From: Cetobacterium sp. 8H
GTDB taxonomy: Bacteria; Fusobacteriota; Fusobacteriia; Fusobacteriales; Fusobacteriaceae
Length of the DNA stretch: 64,000 bases
Assembly (NCBI RefSeq): GCF_014250675.1
Contig: NZ_JACHTG010000004.1
Location: 248,001 to 312,000 of the forward strand
Direction of reading: 5' to 3'
The position numbers and the translations under genes are program-made. The notes beneath the pieces are model-generated. The model saw only the letters and a program-made list of their open reading frames with translations. It was not told the DNA's origin and ran no database searches. Below are positions 37,154-45,747 of the stretch, piece after piece; the stretch's first letter is position 1, and the number at the start of each line of letters is the position of its first letter.

Positions 37154-38221
37154 TTAAATGTGTCTTCTGTAATATCCTGCAGGTAAACTTTGTACATATC
37201 CTTCCATTTCTAATTCCATTAAATAGCCCAGCAATTCTCCAGTTGTAATGGTACTCAGCTCTTTTATTTCTTCTAAATGCATCTTCGTTTTTAAAATATT
37301 ATATATTTTTAATTTTTTTCCAATAAGTTTATTTAAACTTTCGCCAAGCTCTGTTTTTTTCATCCAATTGTATTCTTTTAAAATATCCTCACCTGAAACA
37401 ATCAATTTAGCTAATGAATCTCTTATTAAAGAATTGCAACCTTTAGAAAATGGTGCATTTATATCTCCTGGGACTGCAAATACATCCCGTCCTTCTTCTA
37501 GAGCTAACATTGCAGTTATTAAGCTCCCACCCTTTAAAGCGCTCTCTATTAAGAGCACACCTGTTGATAAACCAGATATTATTCTATTTCTAATTGGAAA
37601 GTTTTGAGGTGAAGGATTTGTCCCTAAAGAAAACTCTGAAATCACAAGTCCATATTTTTCAATTTTTTTTCTTAGAATAACATTCCCTTTTGGATATAAA
37701 TTATCTATCCCACAGCCTAGAACAGCAATCGTTTTTCCTTTTAAATAAAGTGTTTCCTCATGGACAATCGTATCTATTCCCAGTGCTAAACCACTAACTA
37801 TTGTTACATCCGCTTCTATTAAATCTTTTAAAATTTGCTTTACACAACCTTCTCCATATTTAGTGGCTCTTCTTGTCCCAACTATCGATATTATCCGTTC
37901 TTTTCTTAAAAGAGTAATATCCCCTTTAAAAAAAAGAAATATGGGAGGTTTAGATATATTTTTTAAAGCTTCTGGATATCTATAGTCATTTAAATCTATG
38001 AGTCCTATCTGATTTTTTTCTAAGTAATCCATTATTTCTAAATACTTTTCACACTCCACAGAGCTTTTAATTATTTTAATATCCTCTTCATCAAAATTAA
38101 ATCTCTCTTTAAAATTTTCTGTATTTTCAATAAGCAATTCTTTATATCTTTGATAATTTGCCATTAAAACTCTTATCTTACTACTTTTAAGTCCATTTAA
38201 TTTTAGACGATACCACCCCAT
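37154..38221 (-). CDS. dprA: DNA-processing protein DprA (Smf)
   Basis: Binds single-stranded DNA and loads RecA during natural transformation. It is 355 aa from the ATG at 38221, 7 nt after AAAGGAG. The Rossmann-like core is evident: ISIVGTRRATKYGEG, IVSGLALGIDTIVHE, TIAVLGCGIDNLYP, FPIRNRIISGLS and GSLITAMLALEEGRDVFAVPG. A C-terminal winged-helix (about 285-350) follows. Presence of dprA does not show that the organism is transformable. It abuts the TPR-protein gene. Confidence 0.94.
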   Translation of the reverse strand: MGWYRLKLNGLKSSKIRVLMANYQRYKELLIENTENFKERFNFDEEDIKIIKSSVECEKYLEIMDYLEKNQIGLIDLNDYRYPEALKNISKPPIFLFFKGDITLLRKERIISIVGTRRATKYGEGCVKQILKDLIEADVTIVSGLALGIDTIVHEETLYLKGKTIAVLGCGIDNLYPKGNVILRKKIEKYGLVISEFSLGTNPSPQNFPIRNRIISGLSTGVLLIESALKGGSLITAMLALEEGRDVFAVPGDINAPFSKGCNSLIRDSLAKLIVSGEDILKEYNWMKKTELGESLNKLIGKKLKIYNILKTKMHLEEIKELSTITTGELLGYLMELEMEGYVQSLPAGYYRRHI

Positions 38222-38233
38222 AATCACACTCCT

Positions 38234-38854
38234 TTATCTAGAATATGTTGATGTTAACATGTCACTAATCTCTCTTGATTGTGGAAATAACCTTCTTCCT
38301 TCTTGAAGAACTTCTCTAGCCATATCTATCTTTTTTTCTGCTAAATAGATATCACCCAGAGCTAAGAATCCTTCTACAGATGGTGTATAATTCATATACA
38401 TTTGAATGTCATCGATAGCTTTATTGTATCTCCCTAAATTTCTGTATGCCAATCCTCTTCCTAAATAGGCCTCTTTCATACTTGGTTCTAAACTTATTGC
38501 AACACTGTAAAAATCTACTGCCTTATTATAATTCCCAGTAAATCTATAAGATGTTGCTGCTCCAAAAAGATTTCTTGAACTGTCAATGTTACTACTAAAA
38601 ATTTGAGCTGCTCTTTCATATTTTCTATTTCTAAAATACTGATCTCCTAAATAAAATACTTCACTTTCATTTCCACTTATTGAATTTAAATAACTCTTAA
38701 AATACTTTTCATACTCTTTTATTATGACAGCTGCCTTATCTCTGTCATCTTCTCTTGCAATTTGATTTTCTAATGTTTGAATATATGGTGGCCTCTGGTC
38801 CGCTACTATACATAAATTTAAAATTATAAATAATACTCCTATTAACTTTTTCAT
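38234..38854 (-). CDS. Exported TPR-repeat protein
   Basis: A 206-aa protein with an N-terminal signal sequence (about residues 1-18, hydrophobic GVLFIILNLCIVA) and no clear lipobox. The mature part contains at least three tetratricopeptide-like units (YLGDQYFRNRKYERAAQIF, AYLGRGLAYRNLGRYNKAI, and LALGDIYLAEKKIDMAREVL). Probably a periplasmic scaffold protein; partners are unknown. Its start overlaps the xseA stop by 4 bp, so translation is coupled, and dprA follows 12 bp later. Confidence 0.7.
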   Translation of the reverse strand: MKKLIGVLFIILNLCIVADQRPPYIQTLENQIAREDDRDKAAVIIKEYEKYFKSYLNSISGNESEVFYLGDQYFRNRKYERAAQIFSSNIDSSRNLFGAATSYRFTGNYNKAVDFYSVAISLEPSMKEAYLGRGLAYRNLGRYNKAIDDIQMYMNYTPSVEGFLALGDIYLAEKKIDMAREVLQEGRRLFPQSREISDMLTSTYSR

Positions 38855-40053
38855 TCTATAATCTCCTCTATTAAACTTGTTACTTTCCCTTTATCTAAAA
38901 TAGTTTCTATTTTCTGACCAATTTTTAATTCTAAACTATTTTTAACTATTCTTCCATCTAGTTTCGTTATACTATATCCTCTTTTTAGTGTAGCTATTGG
39001 ATTCAATACTACTACTCTTTCAATCCTTATATCTAAATCATGCTTCTTATTTTTTATAATTTTTTCTAAGGCTCTTTCTAATCGTTCTTCTTTCAAAATT
39101 AAATTTTGATTTTTTTCGGATACAATCTTTTGAAAATTTTTCAATACATAACTTTTTCTTAAATTTTGAATGTTTTCCTTTTTACGCTCAAATAAACTTC
39201 TCATATAATTACTCAATATTCTCTGTTTATCCAAAAGTTTTTTTTCAATATCTTCCTTCACAGGAATTGCTATCTCAATGGCTTGAGTTGGTGTTGCTGC
39301 TCTTACATCTGCTACTAAATCACTCAACAAGTAATCTATTTCATGTCCTACAGCAGAAATTATTGGCTTTTCACTTCTATAAAAAGCCCTTGCAACTTCT
39401 TCTTCATTAAAAGCCCATAGATCTTCTACACTTCCTCCACCACGTCCAGCTATAATCAGATCTATTTCAGGAATTTTATTTAAAGTTTCTATCCCTTTTA
39501 CAATCTCCTCTTTAGCTCCGATACCTTGAACTTTTGCTGAGTATATGTATATATCTATATTTTTAAATCTTTTTCTTGTAGTGTTTACTATATCATGAAA
39601 TGCCGCTCCAGTATATGCTGTCACAATCCCTATAGCACTTGGATATTTTGGTAGTGGTTTCTTGAATAGTGGTGAAAATAGTCCTTCTTTTTCTAAATCA
39701 TTTTTCAATTTTTCAAGTTTAGCAAACATCTCTCCAAGTTTATCCTCTTTTTGAATATGTCTAACTAAAACCTGAAAATCTCCTCTAGTTTCATAGAAAC
39801 CAACATCTCCAAATATTTTTACAGAATCTCCTTCTTTTAAATCATCTGGAATTCTTTTGTATTTGTAGTTAAATGCTGCACATTTAATTTGGCTTTGTTT
39901 ATCTTTTAATGTGAAATACAAGTGTCCACTTTTATAGTATGTGACACCTGAAAGCTCCCCACTTAAAAAGAATTCTTGAAAATTCGGATTTTCATCTAAG
40001 TATAACTTTACCAGTTTATTAAACTCTGTCACCGTATAAATTTTTTCTTCCAT
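38851..40053 (-). CDS. xseA: Exodeoxyribonuclease VII large subunit
   Basis: Catalytic subunit of the nuclease that degrades single-stranded DNA. It is 400 aa. An N-terminal OB fold (YTVTEFNKLVKLYLDENP, LSGVTYYKSGHLYFTLKD) precedes the catalytic domain, which has PSAIGIVTAYTGAAFHDI, IIAGRGGGSVEDLWAFNEEEVA and PIISAVGHEIDYLLSDLVAD. A long coiled-coil follows and the C-terminus has the NPIATLKRGYSI motif. The small subunit xseB, often next to it, is not adjacent here. It is 9 bp downstream of uvrB. Confidence 0.95.
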   Translation of the reverse strand: MEEKIYTVTEFNKLVKLYLDENPNFQEFFLSGELSGVTYYKSGHLYFTLKDKQSQIKCAAFNYKYKRIPDDLKEGDSVKIFGDVGFYETRGDFQVLVRHIQKEDKLGEMFAKLEKLKNDLEKEGLFSPLFKKPLPKYPSAIGIVTAYTGAAFHDIVNTTRKRFKNIDIYIYSAKVQGIGAKEEIVKGIETLNKIPEIDLIIAGRGGGSVEDLWAFNEEEVARAFYRSEKPIISAVGHEIDYLLSDLVADVRAATPTQAIEIAIPVKEDIEKKLLDKQRILSNYMRSLFERKKENIQNLRKSYVLKNFQKIVSEKNQNLILKEERLERALEKIIKNKKHDLDIRIERVVVLNPIATLKRGYSITKLDGRIVKNSLELKIGQKIETILDKGKVTSLIEEIIE

Positions 40054-40062
40054 AGTTATCTC

Positions 40063-42033
40063 CTACAACTCTAACAGCATCATTTTTAATTTATTCATCT
40101 CATCACGTTTTTCAATTGCTTTTTCAAAATCTAGCTCTTCAGAAAGAATTTTAATCTCTATTAAAAGCTTAGATATTTCCTTTTCAATATCTTGTTTGCT
40201 TGTGAAATGTTTTGCTTCAATTATTTTTTCTTCCTCATTTGCCCAAACAAAAACTGATTCTGAAACTTCTCTATAAATAGTCTTTGGCTCTATTCCATGA
40301 AGCAAATTATATTCATGTTGCTTTTTCCTTCTTCTGTTGGTTTCATCTATCGCATAACGCATAGATTCAGTCATAACATCTCCATATAAAATAACTCTTC
40401 CTTCTGTATTTCTTGCTGCTCTTCCAATCGTTTGAACAAGTGATCTTTTGCTTCTTAAAAAACCTTCTTTGTCAGCTTCTAAAATTGCTACAAGAGATAC
40501 TTCAGGGATATCAAGTCCCTCTCTCAATAAATTTATTCCTACAAGAACATCAAATTCACCTTTTCTTAGTCCTTTTATAATCTCTATTCTCTCTAATGTA
40601 TCGATATCTGAATGCATATATTTCACTCTAACTCCAAGTGTCAAATAGAATTCAGTTAACTCTTCTGCCATTTTTTTAGTTAGTGTTGTTATTAAAACTC
40701 TTTCTTTTTTTTCTACATTTTTTCTTATTTCTTCGAGTAAATTATCGACTTGATTTTTGGTTTCTCTGACCTCTATTTTAGGGTCCAAGATTCCTGTCGG
40801 TCTTATTAGCTGCTCAGCTATATGCCCTGATGATTTTTCAATTTCAAACTCTCCGGGAGTAGCTGAAATAAAAACTGTCTGACCACAATTTTCTCTAAAT
40901 TCATCAAATGTTAACGGTCTATTGTCCAGTGCTGATTTCAATCTAAATCCATTCTCAACAAGTGATGTTTTTCTTGCTCTATCACCATTATACATTCCTC
41001 TTATCTGAGGTATCCCAATATGTGATTCATCTATGTACACTATAAAATCTTTTGGAAAATAATCCATCAACGTATCTGGCTTTTCACCGGGATATTTTTT
41101 TGTTAGATATCTTGAATAATTTTCTATCCCTTTACAGTATCCCACTTGCTGAATCATCTCTAAATCATACTCTGTTCTTTGTTTCAATCTTTGGGCCTCT
41201 AAAAGCTTTCCTGACTTTTCAAATGCTTCAACTTCTATTTCAAGATCTTTTTTTATAGCTTCAATTATTCTTTCTTGCTCGCCTTCTTCTGTAACATAAT
41301 GAGTTGCAGGTGAAATTGCTATTCTCTCTATATTCTTTTTTATCTTCTGACCTGTCAAAGTATTTATTTCGGAAATCTCTTCTATGTCATCTCCCCAAAA
41401 CTCAATTCTATAACCACTTTCCATATATGATGGATATATATCTATCACATCACCTTTCACTCTAAATTTTCCTCTTTCAAATGCAATGTCATTTCTTTCA
41501 TATCTTAGTTCAATAAGTTTAGAAATTAATTTTTTCCTATTGTATCCTGTTTTTCTATCTATCGCTATTGTTAGGTTTTTATAGGTCTCAGGTGAACCTA
41601 ATCCATATATTGCTGAAACTGAAGCCACAATTATAACATCATTTCTATTTATTAAGGCTGCAGTAGCAGCATTTCTAAGTTTATCTATCTCATCATTTAT
41701 AGAGGAATCTTTTTCTATATATGTATCTGTCGACGCTATATAAGCTTCAGGCTGATAGTAATCATAGTAAGATACAAAATATTCCACCGCATTTTCTGGA
41801 AAAAAGCTTTTATATTCTGAATAAAGCTGTGCAGCTAGAGTTTTATTTGGTGCCAAAACCAATGCTGCTCGACCTGTTTCTTTTATTATATTTGCTATTG
41901 TGAATGTTTTACCTGACCCAGTTACTCCTAATAGTGTCTGATCTTTCACTCCCTCATTCAAATTTTTCATAAGTGATTTTATTGCTTCGGGTTGATCTCC
42001 TGTTGGGCTATATTTAGAACTTAACTTAAACAT
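40063..42033 (-). CDS. uvrB: UvrABC excision nuclease subunit B
   Basis: Damage-verifying helicase of nucleotide excision repair. It is 656 aa from the ATG at 42033, 4 nt after GGAGGT. Walker A LLGVTGSGKTFTIAN, the beta-hairpin region YYDYYQPEAYI, DESHIGIPQIRGM, the UvrB helicase block VLVGINLLREGLDIPEVSLV and QTIGRAARN, and a C-terminal UVR domain (about 615-655) are all present. uvrA and uvrC are not in the window. It is followed by xseA and preceded by a strong terminator that insulates it. Confidence 0.97.
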   Translation of the reverse strand: MFKLSSKYSPTGDQPEAIKSLMKNLNEGVKDQTLLGVTGSGKTFTIANIIKETGRAALVLAPNKTLAAQLYSEYKSFFPENAVEYFVSYYDYYQPEAYIASTDTYIEKDSSINDEIDKLRNAATAALINRNDVIIVASVSAIYGLGSPETYKNLTIAIDRKTGYNRKKLISKLIELRYERNDIAFERGKFRVKGDVIDIYPSYMESGYRIEFWGDDIEEISEINTLTGQKIKKNIERIAISPATHYVTEEGEQERIIEAIKKDLEIEVEAFEKSGKLLEAQRLKQRTEYDLEMIQQVGYCKGIENYSRYLTKKYPGEKPDTLMDYFPKDFIVYIDESHIGIPQIRGMYNGDRARKTSLVENGFRLKSALDNRPLTFDEFRENCGQTVFISATPGEFEIEKSSGHIAEQLIRPTGILDPKIEVRETKNQVDNLLEEIRKNVEKKERVLITTLTKKMAEELTEFYLTLGVRVKYMHSDIDTLERIEIIKGLRKGEFDVLVGINLLREGLDIPEVSLVAILEADKEGFLRSKRSLVQTIGRAARNTEGRVILYGDVMTESMRYAIDETNRRRKKQHEYNLLHGIEPKTIYREVSESVFVWANEEEKIIEAKHFTSKQDIEKEISKLLIEIKILSEELDFEKAIEKRDEMNKLKMMLLEL

Positions 42034-42045
42034 AACAACCTCCAT

Positions 42046-42075
42046 TAAAAATAGGGAGAGGCTACCCCTCTCCCT
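42046..42075 (-). terminator. Terminator of the methyltransferase gene
   Basis: Nine-bp GC-rich stem (AGGGAGAGG arms at 42053-42061 and 42067-42075) with a 5-nt loop, followed by ATTTTTAA on the minus strand, immediately before the uvrB Shine-Dalgarno. Confidence 0.85.
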
Positions 42076-42083
42076 TCGTATCT

Positions 42084-42758
42084 CTAGTTATCGTTCAAAA
42101 AAATTGGAGTTTCTATTTTCAATATATTTTTTCTCCCTTTACTAGCTTCTATAAGAACTATACTTGAATCCTTATCTTTAGAATAGTGAACAAATCTTAC
42201 TCTTTTTACTGAAAATCCACTCTTACTAAGTTCTTCTGAAATTTCTAAAAATCTATAACTTTTATGAACCATAAAAAGTTCTCCTCTTGGTTTTAAAAGT
42301 CTTTTAGCATTTAGAACAAACTCTTTTAAATTAAGTTTTATTTCATGTCGAGCAATACTTTTTATATCTTTGTCATTTATTTCTTTTCCATCTAAAACCA
42401 TGTAAGGTGGGTTTGAAATAATATAATCGTAACTATTACCTTCTTGAATATTTTTTATATCCTCATTAACTACCTCAATTATATCCTCTAATCCATTTCT
42501 TATTACATTTCTTTTAGCTAATTCAGCTATTTCTGACTGTATTTCTATTGCTTTTATTTTAGTAATTTTATCTTTAGCTGCAAGTAAAATCGGTATTATT
42601 CCATTTCCTGTCCCTATTTCTAAAACTTTAGCATTTTTCTTTCCGTTAAAGAAATTAGATAATAGAACTGCATCCGTTCCAAATCTAAAACCATCTTTTT
42701 TTTGAATCAATGTATATCCTTCACAGATGTTTGCTATATCCTCATTTTCTAAAACCAT
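42084..42758 (-). CDS. TrmN6-like tRNA1(Val) adenine-37 N6-methyltransferase
   Basis: A 224-aa Rossmann-fold SAM methyltransferase. KVLEIGTGNGIIPILLA (about 44-60) is the SAM motif and ISNPPYM (about 113-119) the N6-adenine NPPY catalytic motif. The start GYTLIQKKDGFRFGTDAVLLSNF is characteristic of the YfiC/TrmN6 family. Similar NPPY proteins methylate other targets, so the substrate is inferred. It lies 10 bp downstream of the RicT gene, the frequent neighbour of this methyltransferase in Firmicutes. Confidence 0.85.
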   Translation of the reverse strand: MVLENEDIANICEGYTLIQKKDGFRFGTDAVLLSNFFNGKKNAKVLEIGTGNGIIPILLAAKDKITKIKAIEIQSEIAELAKRNVIRNGLEDIIEVVNEDIKNIQEGNSYDYIISNPPYMVLDGKEINDKDIKSIARHEIKLNLKEFVLNAKRLLKPRGELFMVHKSYRFLEISEELSKSGFSVKRVRFVHYSKDKDSSIVLIEASKGRKNILKIETPIFLNDN

Positions 42759-42768
42759 TATAATTTTA

Positions 42769-43731
42769 TTACTCCTTTTCTAAAACTTTATGCTGTAACT
42801 CTTCTGTCGAAAGTACATTCTGAAGTTTTTTAGCTTCTTTTTTATTAAACTTAATCTCATCTATAGTAACCTTCATAATTCCTTTAGATTCAATATCAAT
42901 ATATAAGAATCCATTTAATGGACTTATACTCATTACTTTTCCATCACCTTTTTGAGTTTTTACTATTTGATTTACAGCCGGATAAACTTTTAATGCCTCT
43001 TCATACTGTTTATACTCATAATTTATACAGCAAAGTAATCTCCCACAAACACCTGATATTTTTGTTGGATTTATTACAAGACCCTGATCTCTTGCCATTT
43101 TTATTGAAACTGAATCAAACTTATTAATGAAAGTTCTACAGCAAAGCTCTTTTCCACAAATTCCAATATTTCCTAATATTCTAGCTTCATCTCTAACTCC
43201 AATTTGTCTTAACTCGATTCTCAATTTAAATATATTTGCTAGATCTTTTACTAAATCTCTAAAATCTATTCTTCCTTCAGCTGTAAAATAGAATATTAGT
43301 TTTGTTTTATCAAATGTATACTCAGTTTCAATTAACTTCATTGGAAGTTTATGATGTTGAATTCTTTCTTTACAAGTTCTATAAGCTATTTTTGCTTCTT
43401 CTCTAAGTGATTCATATTTTTTAATCTCTTCTTCACTAGCCTTCTTAATAACAGGCTTAAGAGGTAAAACTAATACTCTTTCCTCTAACTTCATTGGTCC
43501 GCCATAAACAATACCAATCTCTTTTCCTCTTATTGTATCAACAATTACTTTGTCACCTTTTTTATACTGGGTATCATCAATAATTTCAAAACTGTATCTC
43601 TTTTTTGTCGTTTCAAACATAACACCTAAAATATTATAAAGTTTATTTGGATCAGAAACCACTTCTTCTTGAATTTTTATTTCAGCAGTTTCATCTATAT
43701 TTTTATCTATTTCTAAATTTCCTTGTGTCAT
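42769..43731 (-). CDS. ricT: PSP1-domain protein RicT (YaaT-like)
   Basis: Member of the PSP1/YaaT family, which in Bacillus forms the RicA-F-T complex affecting RNase Y-dependent mRNA maturation. About 320 aa. The conserved Cys-rich block is present: GNIGICGKELCCRTFINKF followed by NPTKISGVCGRLLCCINYEY (about 190-240), which can ligate an Fe-S cluster. Three starts (43743 GTG, 43734 and 43731 ATG) cluster at the GGGAGG; 43731 has the most workable spacing. The neighbouring TrmN6-like gene is the usual partner. Confidence 0.88.
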   Translation of the reverse strand: MTQGNLEIDKNIDETAEIKIQEEVVSDPNKLYNILGVMFETTKKRYSFEIIDDTQYKKGDKVIVDTIRGKEIGIVYGGPMKLEERVLVLPLKPVIKKASEEEIKKYESLREEAKIAYRTCKERIQHHKLPMKLIETEYTFDKTKLIFYFTAEGRIDFRDLVKDLANIFKLRIELRQIGVRDEARILGNIGICGKELCCRTFINKFDSVSIKMARDQGLVINPTKISGVCGRLLCCINYEYKQYEEALKVYPAVNQIVKTQKGDGKVMSISPLNGFLYIDIESKGIMKVTIDEIKFNKKEAKKLQNVLSTEELQHKVLEKE

Positions 43732-43768
43732 CATTCCTCCCACGAAAATCTTAACTTCTATATTTTAA

Positions 43769-43777
43769 AGTATATCA
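43769..43777 (-). promoter_or_regulatory. Extended -10 promoter of ricT
   Basis: The minus strand reads TGATATACT (TGnTATACT), 38 nt before ricT; a weak TTCTTA lies 17 nt further upstream. Confidence 0.45.
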
Positions 43778-43822
43778 TATTTTTGTTTTTTTAAGAACTA
43801 AAACCCTTTAGTTTTATAAAGT

Positions 43823-44773
43823 TTATTTCAAATAACTCATCTGTTCAGCTACTACTTCTTCTAAATGATTTAAAGATTTAAAGTTAAGTTCAAACGTTAT
43901 ATGTTTTAAACTTGGCAATGCTTCTACTATTTTTTTTAAATCTCCCATATAGACAAGATGCGGATCTACATTTTTCATATGTTCCCACTCGATCATAAAC
44001 TTATCTCTTCTGTCACCTTGTTCCCACTCTGAAATATTTTTTGAAAAATTTCTCTCTAAATATTTTTCAAATTTTATTCCATTCACATGAATTCCATATA
44101 TTTCATTTTTCAACTCTTTTAATCCATCCAAACTATTTAAGATAAATTTGTCTGCACTCTGAAAACTGTCCACTGTTTTTTCTGTGCATATTATATGTGA
44201 GAGATCTAGTAATAAGCCTTTATTTTTATAATCCACTCCATCCAAAAACATTTTAGTTTCTTCATAATTTTTTAAAGTTAATCCTGGCCAAGGTAAATTT
44301 TCAAATAAAAGAAGTGGTCCATCTCCTTTAAACACTTCATTCAATATAACTAGGCACTCTTTTAAAACCTCTTCTGAATTATAATCAAATTCCATAGTAA
44401 ATATATCTTTAGGTCGAACATGTGAGACATGAAAAACCATATATTTCACATTTAATTTTTTTGCTTGTTCAAATTGATTTTTAAAAGTTTCAATTAATAT
44501 ATTTTTATCAAAAGATCTATAATATGTAAGTATCCCTTCATCATTATAAAAATCTTCTCTCACTTTTTCTTTTTCCCCTCTCCAAAACTCTAACCAAGTT
44601 GGGTAATATAAAAGATGAACCCCTTCTATAGGGTAATCTTCATATTCTTCTAATGGAAGATGATCTCCAACTATAGTTTCTATCCCTGAAATCCCTACTT
44701 TTTTTAACCTTTTAAAACTTTCAAAAAAAATATTTTTCTCTCCCTCTTTAGGAACAAAACTAAAACTTATCAT
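43823..44773 (-). CDS. TIM-barrel (xylose isomerase/AP endonuclease 2-like) protein, candidate cobamide-remodelling CbiR
   Basis: A 316-aa TIM barrel of the xylose-isomerase-like/AP endonuclease 2 superfamily. Likely metal ligands can be seen at strand ends: E32 (GIETIVGD), H115/H118 (VFHVSHVRP), E158 (LLFENLPWPG), D190 and H193 (LLLDLSHI), H229 (GIHVNG) and E295 (ITFELNF). The start overlaps the stop of the BtuF-like gene by 4 bp, tying it to corrinoid uptake. CbiR, a cobamide amide hydrolase characterised in Akkermansia, belongs to this superfamily and lets cells replace the lower ligand of imported cobamides. That function is inferred here from fold plus locus; a sugar isomerase or endonuclease role cannot be excluded. 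Confidence 0.55.
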   Translation of the reverse strand: MISFSFVPKEGEKNIFFESFKRLKKVGISGIETIVGDHLPLEEYEDYPIEGVHLLYYPTWLEFWRGEKEKVREDFYNDEGILTYYRSFDKNILIETFKNQFEQAKKLNVKYMVFHVSHVRPKDIFTMEFDYNSEEVLKECLVILNEVFKGDGPLLLFENLPWPGLTLKNYEETKMFLDGVDYKNKGLLLDLSHIICTEKTVDSFQSADKFILNSLDGLKELKNEIYGIHVNGIKFEKYLERNFSKNISEWEQGDRRDKFMIEWEHMKNVDPHLVYMGDLKKIVEALPSLKHITFELNFKSLNHLEEVVAEQMSYLK

Positions 44774-45630
44774 CTCTCCTCCAATAATTTTTGCATTTGT
44801 TCTAAGGCTATTAATACTCTAGTTGATGGTCTATTAATTCCCTCATCTATCACATATATTCTATTATTTTTTACTGCATCTATATCTTGCCACTCCACTC
44901 TTGTTTTTATGTCTTCAACCAATTCTTTTTTATCTTCTCCAATAAATATTACCTCTGGATTCTTTTCTATTAATTTTTCTAAAGATGGTGTTATCCACCC
45001 TACCTCTTCAGAAAAAATATTTTTTCCACCTGCAACTTCTATCATACTGTTTATAAATGTTTTTCCACCTGTTGTATATATTGGTTCTGGCATTATTTCA
45101 AAATATACTCTTTTTCTATTTTGAATTTTTGAAGTCATACTTTTTATTAAATTTAACTTTTCAGTATATCTTTTTTTTAAAACTGCTGCTTTTTCTGGCT
45201 CATTTAATAACTTTCCCATCTGGTCTATCGAATTATTAACATCCTCTAAATTTATAGATGTACTTACTACAAAAATAGGTACTTCTAACTCTTCAAATAT
45301 TTTTAAACTGTCCGCTCCTTTAGATAGATTATGAGAAGATGTAATCACTAAATCTGGAGCTAATTCAATTATTTTTTCTTCATTTAAAGTATTTGTATTT
45401 AAAACTCCTAAACCTTTTAATTCTTTTGATATCTTCTCTGAGTAGATATCTACCCCTACTATTTTATTAATCAGACCCATATCTATTATCAACTCTGTAT
45501 TTGATGGGACTGTAGATACTATTCTTTCTACTTTTAATGGAATTTCTACTTCTCTTCCTAAGCCATCAAGCACAGTTTGTGAAAAAACTAAACTGAATAA
45601 ACAAAAAAATAAACTTAATATTTTATACAC
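44770..45630 (-). CDS. btuF: Cobalamin-type ABC transporter substrate-binding protein, BtuF-like
   Basis: Periplasmic binding protein of the BtuF/FepB class, 286 aa. A signal peptide (MYKILSLFFCLFSLVFSQ) is followed by VLDGLGREVEIPLKVERIVSTVPSNTELI, quoted here in outline: the D-x-x-G-R-E and R-I-V-S-x-x-P-S-x-T-E motifs of cobalamin/siderophore binders. LAPDLVITSS and INRPSTRVLIALEQM also fit. The start is taken as GTG at 45630 because GGGGGT lies 5 nt upstream and the signal peptide then begins correctly; an ATG four codons upstream has no Shine-Dalgarno. B12 as ligand is inferred from the neighbouring riboswitch-controlled receptor. No permease or ATPase gene is nearby. Confidence 0.8.
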   Translation of the reverse strand: MYKILSLFFCLFSLVFSQTVLDGLGREVEIPLKVERIVSTVPSNTELIIDMGLINKIVGVDIYSEKISKELKGLGVLNTNTLNEEKIIELAPDLVITSSHNLSKGADSLKIFEELEVPIFVVSTSINLEDVNNSIDQMGKLLNEPEKAAVLKKRYTEKLNLIKSMTSKIQNRKRVYFEIMPEPIYTTGGKTFINSMIEVAGGKNIFSEEVGWITPSLEKLIEKNPEVIFIGEDKKELVEDIKTRVEWQDIDAVKNNRIYVIDEGINRPSTRVLIALEQMQKLLEER

Positions 45631-45662
45631 TTTAACCCCCATTTTTTTAAACTTTTTATATT

Positions 45663-45671
45663 ATTATAACA
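45663..45671 (-). promoter_or_regulatory. Extended -10 promoter of the btuF-cbiR-like pair
   Basis: The minus strand reads TGTTATAAT (TGnTATAAT), about 32 nt before the btuF start and downstream of the btuB terminator. No good -35 is seen. Confidence 0.5.
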
Positions 45672-45699
45672 TAATATGCCAAAAATATATCTGTACAAA

Positions 45700-45734
45700 A
45701 ATAAAGAAGAGGATATCAATTTTCTGATATCCTC
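45700..45734 (-). terminator. btuB rho-independent terminator
   Basis: Ten-bp stem (GAGGATATCA arms at 45709-45718 and 45725-45734), 6-nt loop, then TTCTTTATTTTT on the minus strand. It separates the receptor gene from btuF. Confidence 0.8.
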
Positions 45735-45747
45735 CTAATTTTTTTAA

